From contig JARWIR010000043.1 of assembly GCA_029959085.1 (NCBI GenBank), positions 2,232,001 to 2,296,000 on the forward strand: 64,000 nt of DNA, read 5' to 3'. Below the pieces are notes generated by a model, which was given only the letters and a program-made list of their open reading frames with translations, was not told the DNA's origin and did not search any database. Below are positions 22,397 to 32,866 of the stretch, piece by piece (within the stretch, counting starts at the first letter, position 1; each line of letters begins with the position of its first letter). Both the position numbers and the translations under genes were made by a program. The stretch is from Nemophila menziesii (lineage: Eukaryota > Streptophyta > Magnoliopsida > Boraginales > Hydrophyllaceae).

Positions 22397-23264
22397 TGAG
22401 ATTTTTGTGGGCATTATGGACAAATATTATTGTGAAACACAACTCTCGGCTCGGCCTAAAAGATTTTTTTTTGTTACATAGGAGAGCCACTTTAGACTCG
22501 GAGTCATTGACTCGATTCGAACCTTCACCACAGAATTGGATGACCCAAGTGACCTTATCCCAACTGGTTTAAAAGAATATTTTTTGAGTTACATTACACT
22601 TAGAATATTTTGGGGCAACTTTTAGATAGGGGGTCTAAGTTTATTTTTACTAAATATTTTTCCTTTAAAAAAATCGTTTAAATTCTCACACTGTGTTCCA
22701 GTACCGGGGAGAGCCGTCTACACCCCAATCGCTTAGCGTTTTTTAGAATATGGTTGATGGCTGCTTTTTTTTCTGTTTCTTAAGTAAAAGTAATGATATA
22801 CCTAGAGAAATGAGAAAAACTTATTTTTGTACATATTACAATGAAATCAACAGACTTCTATTCATAGCTAAAGATACAAAATCAGAAATTAATCATTCTT
22901 GAAATCTTGATTTTCTCAACACGAAATTTTAACACACCTTAACCTCTCAGGTTTTCGAATGGGGTGTACATCTACTTGTAAGGCGTTAATTAGTCCAAAA
23001 TAGTTTCCAGTATGGTTGTAACATGATAGTAATGCCTGTATACATGCAAAAACAGAAAACATGATAAATCGATATGAATAGCAATTCTAAGAAACATTTA
23101 AATAGTGAAATGATCAAATTTAGATGTTACATGTTAAAGTAGATAAGTAAAAAAATCAGCAATACTGGAAGATAAACAAAAGAGGAAAATGTAAATACAC
23201 TAGAATTACATATTTGTAAACGTTACTCTAAATTCTCTCACCATTAAATCATTAAAAACATAAT
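22397..23264. other. Spacer of unit 3, matching 16819-17695
   Basis: Close copy of the unit 2 spacer, AT-rich, no supported gene. Confidence 0.5.
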
Positions 23265-23542
23265 CTATTTCTTGGCATATGTGATGAACATAGGATTTTT
23301 AGGTGCTATCTTATATCCATGGAGTGCTGCCATTGCAACAGATGATTGGATCTCATTTTCATATTCTACAAAAGCAATTCCAGGTTTTGCTTCAATCATT
23401 CTAACTTCCTTAATCCCAGCATATTTACAAAAGAACATTTGTAACATTATTTGAGTTGCTTGATGTGGAAGATTCTGGATAAACAATATGCTATTTGGTT
23501 GAGCCGGTCCCTCTGAGGCCGAACTTCTTGGACCTGACATTA
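23265..23542 (-). pseudogene. U2B'': U2B''-like RRM2 exon, unit 3
   Basis: Encodes [52 protein letters not shown] to [14 protein letters not shown], the usual AKK end of the family (unit 2 has AKT). Just upstream at 23542 the sequence jumps to a region that in unit 2 lies about 580 bp further away (TTACTCTGTTCTATAAAGC), so the linker exon and the RIQYAK exon are deleted. The open frame running to 23630 is a by-product of that deletion. Confidence 0.88.
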
Positions 23543-23714
23543 CTAGCCGGTTACTCTGTTCTATAAAGCTAACACTTGATATTACTAGAAGCAGCAAAAA
23601 TTCAAAAAAGAGGAGCAATAGGACTGTCAAAGTATTTCGTAATTTAAATTGTTAATAGTGTCCTCTGATGAATAAAGTGTGTCTGCTGAAGATCTATGGC
23701 CTCTATGATGACTA

Positions 23715-25409
23715 TGAAGGAATCGCAATCACGGTTATATCAAATATATGAGCATATGAGCAGCGGAAACAAGCAATTGCAATCCTAATAGATAATCTAG
23801 TTGCGATTTAAGAATTTAAAACAAAGCATAATAACGATTACATACCTTAAACCCGTTGTGTGAGAATCGAATTGTCAAATTCTAGCTTCAAAGATTTGAA
23901 GCCTCCACGCTTTGCACACCGAGTTTGATTTTGCTTTCAGAACCTTTCTGATTTTGGAGAGAGACCTTCTATCTACTGTGTTTTTCCAAGAGAGAAAAAC
24001 TGAAAAAGAGTTACATGTATATATTGATTTCTCATTATACATATATTAACTCTTGAAGGAAAAATGAAAAGTCAAGAAGTGGAAAAGCCAAAAGCCAGAA
24101 TGTATAATGAAAACTAATTATCTTAATAATTTGGTCCACTACCCACTTCTGAAGTGGACTTGGACATTTTACATTATACAAGAAGACTTGACTAGCCTAG
24201 TGGTTACTGACATATTTCACACTACTAGAGGTCCATGGTTCGATCCACGAACCTATGACCTTTTTCCCTTTTTTTTCTCTTTTTCCTTAGATCGGTCTTA
24301 TATTAGAATATAAATTTGTGCTAGCAAATCAATATACCAATATTCCAAATATATAATTAATTGATATTTATTATCTGATAATAAAATAAATTAACGACAT
24401 GAAGCAAGATCAATACACTCGTTAGTGTGCGACTACGTGGGTTCATCGTTAAACCGGTAGTAGTTAACTTAGTTATCTACTAATCGAGGTTGGCGTCTAA
24501 CAACACTCCCCAACGACCGGATAACGTGAAGTAACTCTGTACAAAGAACCCGGTAAAGGATTATACACGTAATCTCTCTATCTTTACAGCTCCGGATCAT
24601 CCTGGGATATGGTATATCTGTCAAATCCCATTAGAAAATCAACTACGTTACATGTCGATTATCAACGATTGACGAATGACCTAAGAAACTCCTTTCTTCA
24701 TTCATTCCATCACCTTGGCCAAGGATTTGATACAATCGTTATAATCTTATGACATCGTAGAGCTCAAACTCTTTACCTAGAGTTGATAGATTCCATCTTG
24801 ACTCATCCCTAGGAGGATATATACTTAGTTGCGTCCAATATCCTTTCGACTAGCATTATGACACACTAGTAGTCCAGTATCAAAACACAACAAGCACATA
24901 TACAACTATAGTGATGATCTCAGGTCAAAAGATTACAAGCATTTAAGTCCTTATAGAGATTAACCCACTTGACAGTTCAAGGTAATTAACCATTAGGAAT
25001 CTCTAGCTTTAGTCGGTTCGATAATCACATCTCTATGTGCATTATCTATGCACCTAACTCGGTAAACGAGAACTACCGATATTTATCCAATAAATACTTG
25101 TTAGATACATATTAATCTAACCGGATCATTGAGGTCCTAACTCGATGATCCTACGATTAAGAACAAGATTAGATTAAGTCCTATGAGCTAGATTCTCATT
25201 ATCATAACACCTTATGATATCTAGTTCGTAACTTAATCAAGGATTTGCCTTTATATTATGTAGATGAATACCATAATCATAAAAGTTTGCCATAGATTCA
25301 AGAAAACAATTTCTTTAATCAAAACTGTAGGGATAACTATTATCGTGTACAGTAAACACTTGTGTTCAATTCATTACAAGACGATCGGTGCTAGGACATA
25401 ATTCCAACA
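23715..25409 (-). mobile_element. Solo LTR (probably Ty1/copia), 1,695 bp, TSD GACTA
   Basis: Reverse-complemented it begins TGTTGGAATTATGTCCTAGC and ends GATTCCTTCA, with perfect 5-bp duplications GACTA at 23710-23714 and 25410-25414. The uninterrupted site is present in unit 1 near 2136 and, with one change, in unit 2. The TGTTGGAATT start is common in plant copia LTRs, but without internal sequence this is a guess. No coding region. Confidence 0.9.
24180..24300 (+). repeat. Candidate tRNA-derived SINE or Pol III promoter inside the solo LTR
   Basis: TAGCCTAGTGG (24193-24203) fits an A box and GGTTCGATCC (24237-24246) a B box. Start-to-start spacing is 44 bp, as in a tRNA gene, and a T-rich tail follows at about 24261-24290. 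There is no cloverleaf good enough to call a tRNA. It could be a short SINE that jumped into the LTR, or chance. Confidence 0.45.
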
Positions 25410-25622
25410 GACTAAACTATCTTGATAAATTACAGAGGAAAAGTAACTAAATATGAGCTGGAATAGCATATATATGTAGTCATCGTATACTCGTATGTAC
25501 TACAAAAGATTTAACTTAATGGATTACTTGAAGCCGCTACAGTAAGGTATGAACTAGAACAATACTCGTATGTCAAAAATGATGATAAAAATTAAAATAA
25601 ATAAGGAAAATGAGAATGAAAC

Positions 25623-26032
25623 CATGGGCTTGTCATAGAATGGGAAGCCTTGCATCTGACGAAGAGCATTGGAAGCTGAAGATACATCATCGAAAACAAC
25701 CCAAGCTTACTCTCCTCTGGTCAACAGCTTCTCGGACATGAGAAGGAGTAGTAATTAATTTATTCGGAGCTGAAGTATAAATTAATTTATACGGATTAGC
25801 AACTCTATCTAATTTAGAATTTCGCTCCAATAAATTAGCAGCTCTATCAACTTTAGAATTTTGCTTCAATAAAGTAGTAGCTTCATCTACTTTAGAAATT
25901 TGCTGCGGTGCTACGTACATGTTGTAGCTTTTGTCTATCCACTAGTTGCAGCCGTGGGTCCCTTACATCCTTATGCAAAATTTTACATATTGGAGTCACA
26001 GCTAAGAGTTGCTGTGATTCCTTTGCTAACAT
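25623..26032 (-). pseudogene. U2B'': U2B''-like RRM1 exon and unrecognised head, unit 3
   Basis: RRM1 exon homologous to 14830-14945 (here GATACATCATCG), then the head with KVDEATTLLKQNSKVDRAA. A 4-bp expansion (CTACGTACATG near 25911-25921) breaks the head frame relative to unit 1. The solo LTR at 23715-25409 separates it from the RRM2 exon. Confidence 0.72.
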
Positions 26033-26254
26033 TAGATAATTTCACCTTAAGGTTTTTACTTTTTATTAATATACCCTTGATTTCTTTCACGCCCTCTTCA
26101 GGAATTACCTTTATTGCGATCATTTTTATTAACCACTTAATAGCAACTTGTGTTGACATGAATGGAATAAAGGATTGAACCTACAACAAACCCTTAGCTG
26201 CGTTTTTATCTATATGACCGGATCTTTATTTTTTTGTTCCAAATATGTCCATTG

Positions 26255-26490
26255 ATATACAACTTAAGTTAGGTAAAGGATGGAACCTATAACTAACTCT
26301 CATGCAACTTGAGTTAGGTAAAAGATTGAACCTACAACTAACTCTCATGCAACTTGAGTTAGGTAAAGGATTGAACCTACAACTAAATCTTAGCTATGTT
26401 CCTATATATCCATATGACCAGATCTTTATTTTTATTCCAAATATGGTCATTGATCATGCAACTTGAGTTAGGTAAAGGATTGAACCTACA
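26255..26490 (+). repeat. ~42-bp direct repeats in the 5' flank of unit 4 (4 copies)
   Basis: Copies near 26262, 26305, 26350 and 26458 of the CTTGAGTTAGGTAAAGGATT-type word, the last one separated by a spacer as in unit 1. Confidence 0.85.
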
Positions 26491-26634
26491 ACTAACTATT
26501 AGCTGCGTTCTTATCCACAAGCTTTTATAAATGATATTCTCCTACACCTCTAATTTTTCAATTATAAATAGAGAACTTAATGACCCTATTATATGTCTCA
26601 AGCCACACTATACACTCTACAACTTAACCTAAAG

Positions 26635-26865
26635 ATGGCTGCTTCACCTTCTTTACCATTTTCCTTATTACTATTGGTTTCCTATTCCCTTCAGCTTCTT
26701 AACTTCACTTCTTCCACATCTATTCTACTTCCCACTTCGTCTTCGTCTGTTGCGTCTAAAAAACATAAAATTTGTTCGACATATGTAATAAAAACATCCA
26801 ACATTTGTCATATTAGTAGCAACTGGAGCTTGAAAGCAAAATACATGCAAATTAGAAAAACATAA
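26635..26865 (+). pseudogene. BURP-like first exon, unit 4
   Basis: Open for 76 codons from MAASPSLPFSLLLLVSYSLQ, with the same secretion-signal core as unit 1 and a longer read-through into what is intron elsewhere. With unit 1, one of the two copies whose signal peptide frame is undamaged. Its second exon is present only as an inverted, truncated piece. Confidence 0.6.
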
Positions 26866-26999
26866 AATGGAAACACACGTACGTACGAGATCATAAATGC
26901 CTAATGCCTATTGATCATCGTTTCACATCTTCTTATTACATAGACAGTAAAGTGTAAACTGAGATAGTTTCGAGAGAATAGAATTAGGCATGTCGTTGA

Positions 27000-27325
27000 T
27001 TACATTACGCAATTCTTAATTTCACCCTTCATAGTTGTGCATTACAATAGCCGAAGGTCCTTTCAATGGTGTCCATTGTTATTGGTGACACATATGAATT
27101 AGGAAATACTCTTTTTTGTACTTCATTTGAGGTAAGAGAGAATTTTGATGTAATTTGGAAAGGAAGAAATGCTCGAAAAGGAGGCGTGTCTTGCGAATCC
27201 GGAAGATCAACAGTTTTGCCTTGCTTAAGAACCATGAGCCTGATGAAAGAGAAAGGGTCAGCGGAATCTGCAGTATGCTTTTGCTTATTATTCTGGTAGG
27301 TGTTAGGATTTGACTTATTATTACC
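27000..27325 (-). pseudogene. BURP exon 2 fragment, unit 4, cut by CACTA-2
   Basis: - strand frame with DPFSFIRLMVLKQGKTVDLP, FRAFLPFQITSKFSLTSNE and VQKRVF, ending at FGYCNAQL. The upstream part and the second inverted-repeat arm are gone because a CACTA 5' end begins at 27326. The left arm (about 26806-27000) is still there, so this unit once had the same structure as units 2 and 3. Confidence 0.75.
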
Positions 27326-27791
27326 CACTACTATAGATTGGGTATTTACCCACGACAGCTTACCGACGACACGTATATTCGTCGGTAAATTTTATAATTT
27401 ACCGACGACGGCTATTTACCGACGAGATCTCTCGTCGTAAACCTACCGGCGATAGGCTTTCGTAGGTAAATGATCAAAACGTCGTCGCTATAGTTTTTTT
27501 TTGTTTTTTTGCTTCGAATTGTCGTCGGTAAATTAGCGACAACAACGGTGTCATCGGCATTAAGACCGTTTACCGATGACCGCGTCTTGTTTACCGATGA
27601 CGCGACTTTTCGTCAGTAAAAAAACGTTTATATTCTGGACAGACTGTATTTTAATCACTTAAAAACCCAAAAATCCCACTTTTCCTCCCCAAGTTCTCCC
27701 AAAAACTTCAATCAATCTCATTCAAATTTTTTGCAATACCTTCTCCAATTTATCTTTAATTATTTCCAAGCTTATAATCAAGGTGGGGCAT
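27326..27791 (+). mobile_element. CACTA-2: 5' end only
   Basis: Begins CACTACTATAGATTGGG and carries TTTACCGACGAC-type repeats. From about 27630 it matches the leader of CACTA-1 (GGACAGACTGTATTTTAATC against 2523) up to AAGGTGGGGCAT. There a gypsy LTR begins. No other part of this element, and none of the U2B'' half of unit 4, appears later in the window. Confidence 0.9.
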
Positions 27792-29311
27792 TGGTGTCGA
27801 TAAAAATAAGATAAAATTAAGTCAAGAAACTACGCACTCTCACCCTAGACAGGCACAGTACTACAAGTATTACAGGACGTATGCAAGTTTTAGTTAGTAA
27901 GTTGAGTTCGTTCTCAGGGACATAAGTGTGTTAATCGCGTGAGTAGGAATATCAAGTAAAAGTAAATAATTAGAAGACAGTAAATTAAAGGGAACAAATT
28001 TTTGAAAATAACTAATTAAAACTAGGAAAATAAAGACAGTAAATAAAATACGAAGAATATGAGATGAGAAATATAGCTTAGGTTTTGCTAGTATGCACTA
28101 ATCCTTCTAATTATATCTATAATCTAGTTAATAAGGGAGAATATTAGCTCTTGGTATACTTAGTCAGGATTCTAAATTCCCATACCTTAGACCTTGAGAG
28201 CGACTAAGGGGGCTACGGCACAACCAAGAAGTGATTTCAAATAGGGTTATCAAACGCTACTAAGGCCCTAAGCAAATACTGCAATCATTGGTGATATGGT
28301 GATTCAAACAAACCCTAATGACTATCTAGTTAGAATCATGTTTTGTCAGAACTAATATCGACACTAGACATTATGTGGTGGTTCAATAGTTAAACACCCT
28401 GTCAAGGAGACCATCTAACTACTATTAAAACAATCCTAAAGTGATCAGTACTAGGAAAGACATTAAATCAAAACACATAAACAAATATAAAGTAAGTAGC
28501 TAATATCAAATTAAAACATATAATTCCCAAAGAAACTTAGATAGAAGAATTAGAATTCATAGATTATACATGATGCAAAACCCAAGCTATGGGAGGTTTA
28601 GTTCATACCTGAAGGAAATAAACTAAAAGAAATTACAAAAGACATCATCTTGCTCTCTACACTAAACTGGAAGAATAAAACCTTAAGAACTAATTACTAT
28701 GAGGCAAGGATGATTTTACAAGTGATATAAGGGTGTATTTATAGGTGTTTAGAAGACCTAATTCGTTTTCTTGAGGAAGAGGTAAGGTATTGGACTTCTA
28801 GCCCAACTCAAATTCGTATGGAAATAAAGATAAACACTACTGGACCGTTTTGAGCATATCTTCTTCGTTATTGGTCGGTTTGAGCTCCATAAGATACCAA
28901 AAGAATCGCAACAGAATTATCTCTGTCCTTATGAAAGGAAATTACCAAAATCGACCTATTTCTTGGGTAGAATAGCACATCTTTAGGCGTGTACTGCAGA
29001 ATCCTAGATTAGGCAGCTTTTCCTTTTCCATCTTTTTAGCTTTTGTTTCCTTATCTCCAATTACCATGCTAATCTCTTTCCATAAGTTGTTGTCTTTGAC
29101 TTGGACTCTAATTAAGCTCCATAATTATCTTTAAAGCTACACACTAAATAAACAATTAAACCCAATATGCTCTAAAAATATTATTTTACTAAATCAAGAC
29201 TCAAAATAGGAAAGTGCACTATTTCTCAAGAAAATCGACATTAAAGACTTCTAAATCACTAAAAATGATGTCTCATCCTAACATTAATCTATCACAAATG
29301 AGGAGACATTA
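27792..29311 (-). repeat. 3' LTR of element A
   Basis: 1,520 bp. On the + strand it starts TGGTGTCGATAAAA and ends GGAGACATTA (LTR 5' end TAATGTCTCC, one change from TGATGTCTCC). A - strand TATA box lies at 28736-28743. Next to it at 29312 is the purine-rich tract region (complement of CCCGCAACTC). Confidence 0.88.
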
Positions 29312-31297
29312 GACCCGCAACTCAAAGTTGTATTGTCCTGATACAATAAAGATAAAAACAAAGGGAAGTCTATAAATACACACTTATAAAATTCTCAACA
29401 CAATGGGAAAAAGCATAGCAGAATATATAGAATAAACCTAAAGCAACAACTCAGAAAATTTCATGTAATAATATTCATAAACTACATACCTGTACACTTC
29501 TCATATCCACAGTCAACACGGCTTGAATTCAAGATCAGATTAGTTTCGCAATGTAAGAAGGATTGGGACTTTACTCAGTTCCCCAAGAGAGCTATAGATT
29601 GTTCATCAAACCTCACTAGTATTCAAAGAAACTTAGATAGAAGACCTAATTCGTTTTCTTGAAGGAAAGACATTAAATCAAAACACATAAACAAATATAA
29701 AGTAAGTAGCTAATATCAAATTAAAACATATAATTCCCAAAGAAACTTAGATCAGTACTAGGAAAAACATTAAATCAAAACACATAAACAAATATAAAGT
29801 AAGTAGCTAATATCAAATTAAAACATATAATTCCCAAAGAAACTTAGATAGAAGAATTAGAATTCATAGATTATACATGATGCAAAACCCAAGCTATGGG
29901 AGGTTTAGTTCATACCTGAAGGAAATAAACTAAAAGAAATTACAAAAGACATCATCTTGCTCTCTACACTAAACTGGAAGAATAAAACCTTAAGAACTAA
30001 TTACTATGAGGCAAGGATGATTTTACAAGTGATATAAGGGTGTATTTATAGGTGTTTAGAAGACCTAATTCGTTTTCTTGAGGAAGAGGTAAGGTATTGG
30101 ACTTCTAGCCCAACTCAAATTCGTATGGAAATAAAGATAAACACTACTGGACCGTTTTGAGCATATCTTCTTCGTTATTGGTCGGTTTGAGCTCCATAAG
30201 ATACCAAAAGAATCGCAACAGAATTATCTCTGTCCTTATGAAAGGAAATTACCAAAATCGACCTATTTCTTGGGTAGAATAGCACATCTTTAGGCGTGTA
30301 CTGCAGAATCCTAGATTAGGCAGCTTTTCCTTTTCCATCTTTTTAGCTTTTGTTTCCTTATCTCCAATTACCATGCTAATCTCTTTCCATAAGTTGTTGT
30401 CTTTGACTTGGACTCTAATTAAGCTCCATAATTATCTTTAAAGCTACACACTAAATAAACAATTAAACCCAATATGCTCTAAAAATATTATTTTACTAAA
30501 TCAAGACTCAAAATAGGAAAGTGCACTATTTCTCAAGAAAATCGACATTAAAGACTTCTAAATCACTAAAAATGATGTCTCATCCTAACATTAATCTATC
30601 ACAAATGAGGAGACATTAGACCCGCAACTCAAAGTTGTATTGTCCTGATACAATAAAGATAAAAACAAAGGGAAGTCTATAAATACACACTTATAAAATT
30701 CTCAACACAATGGGAAAAAGCATAGCAGAATATATAGAATAAACCTAAAGCAACAACTCAGAAAATTTCATGTAATAATATTCATAAACTACATACCTGT
30801 ACACTTCTCATATCCACAGTCAACACGGCTTGAATTCAAGATCAGATTAGTTTCGCAATGTAAGAAGGATTGGGACTTTACTCAGTTCCCCAAGAGAGCT
30901 ATAGATTGTTCATCAAACCTCACTAGTATTCAAAGATCCACTCAACTAATCTCTAATGGCTCAATTAATTCTCAATTACATAGCAAAGAATCAAAAGGTC
31001 TTTAAGGTTGTAATGTAGGCTTAGGGACGGTATGATAGTATATTTGGATAATTTGGAGTGAGCTTTTGGCTCTCTCCTCACTAGCCATCAACGAATCGCC
31101 CTAGAGCTTGAGTTACTCTCTTAAAACGTTTCTCACTCAACCCAATTAATTCCTTGATGCACAATTTTAGCATCCCCAATAACCCAATTAAAGCTTTAGA
31201 TGTTCACATAAAAATCCACTTTGCCGGTCCGAATATATATATTTTCTTTTCAAATCAATTTTTTCTATAGCTATGACTCTCTTTTTAATGTTGAGAT
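29312..31297 (-). repeat. 3' internal part of element A with a 1.2-kb tandem duplication
   Basis: 28444-29628 and 29751-30935 are nearly identical 1,185-bp copies (offset 1,307) covering part of the LTR and the adjacent internal region. Between them, 29629-29750 is patched from short LTR pieces (AGAAGACCTAATTCG, then TAAATCAAAACACATAAAC). The rest to 31297 is 3' non-coding DNA also present in element B (32867-33530). No gene. Confidence 0.85.
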
Positions 31298-31302
31298 ATC
31301 AC

Positions 31303-32866
31303 TGGTGTGGCCTAAGGTGTGATAAAAAGATGTATAAAATAAGTGCAAATACACACCCTAAACTAACACTGTACTGCAAGTATTACAGGACGTATGCAAG
31401 TTTTAATGATAAGAAGATTCGTTCCTCAGGGACTGACGAAAGTTAGAGAGAACTTATGCAAATTATCAAGTGCAGATATTAAAGATAGATAATAATACGC
31501 AAGTAGAAAGAAGAGAAAGATAGATATTTATTTGGTTTTTAATAAGAAAACTAAACTACTAAATTAAAGACAGAAAATAAATAACAGAAAAGAAAAGAAG
31601 ATAGTATGAACGATATAACTTAGGTTTTACTAGTATGCACTAATCCTTCTAATTCTATCTATTAAATCTAATTCATAAGGGAGAATATTAGCTCTTGGTA
31701 TACTTAGTCAGGATTCTAAATTCCACTACCTTAGACCTTGAGAGCGACTAAGGGGGCAACGGCACAACCAAGAAGTGATTTAAAATAGGGTTATCAAACG
31801 CCACTAAGGCCCTAAGCAAATACTGCAATCTTGGTGATATGGTGGTTAAAACAAACCTTAATGACTATCTAGTTAGAAGTATGTTTTGTCAGAACTGCTA
31901 TCGACACTAGACGTTATGTGGTGGTTCAATAGTTAAACACCCAGTTACGGTGACCATCTAACTACTATTAAGGTAATCCTATACTCGTGCACTAGCAAGG
32001 AAAACAATCATTAAATCAAAACACATAATCAAATATAAGGGTAAGTAGCTAATATCAGATTAAAACATATAATTCCCAAAGAACTTAGATAGAAGAATTA
32101 GAATTCATAGATTATACATATGCAAAACCTAAGCTAAGAGAATTAGTTCATACAAAGAAAAGAAGAAGAAAGAATTACAAAATAAGAGGTTGAAGGAGAC
32201 ATAGTTGTTGCACAGCTCCCTCCAGACTTCTTCTCTTGTGTTGCAGCTTCCTCTTGGCCTTAGGGTCTGGCCAAGGATGATTTAAGAGTGTTAAGAGGCT
32301 GTATTTATAGTGTAGAGGTTGACCTAATTCGTTTCTTGGAGATAAACTTAAGTAATGGACTCCTGGCCCAACTCAAATTCGTAAGAAAAACACTGCTGCG
32401 TTGTTTTGAGTGTATCTTCTTCGTTATTGGTCGGATTTTGCTCCACAAGATACCAAAAGAATCGCAACAGAATTATCTAGGCCCTATAGAAGGAAATTAC
32501 TAAATTCGGCCTATTTCTTAGGTAAAAACACCAATCTTTGGACGTGTACTGCAGAATCCCAGATTTAGGCAGCTTTTCCTTTTCCTATTTGAACTCGGTT
32601 TCCTTCTATCTCCAATTTCCATGCATATCTCTTTCCATAAGTTGTAATCTTTGACTTGGACTCTAATTAATCTCCATAATTATCTTTAAAGCTTCACACT
32701 AAATAAACAATTAAACCCAATATGCTCTAAAAATAATAATTCTACAAATCAAGACTCAAAATAGGAAAGTGCACTAAATTAAGCTAAAATCAACCTATAG
32801 ACTAATAAATAAGCCTAAAATGATGTCTCAAGAGTACATTTTACTATCACAAATGAGGAGACATCA
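31303..32866 (-). repeat. 3' LTR of element B
   Basis: TGGTGTGGCCTAAGG to GAGACATCA on the + strand, 1,564 bp, with a - strand TATA box at 32302-32309. The adjacent AAGACCCCCAACTC (32867-32880) is, on the - strand, the polypurine tract GAGTTGGGGGTCTT. Confidence 0.92.

Noticed and set aside
24180..24300. A functional tRNA gene
   Set aside because: Box spacing fits, but I could not fold acceptor and anticodon stems with confidence; kept only as a SINE/Pol III candidate.
32288..32503. Identical frames in the two LTRs of element B (also 38246-38479)
   Set aside because: They are antisense to the LTR and only repeat because the LTRs are duplicates; no known domain.
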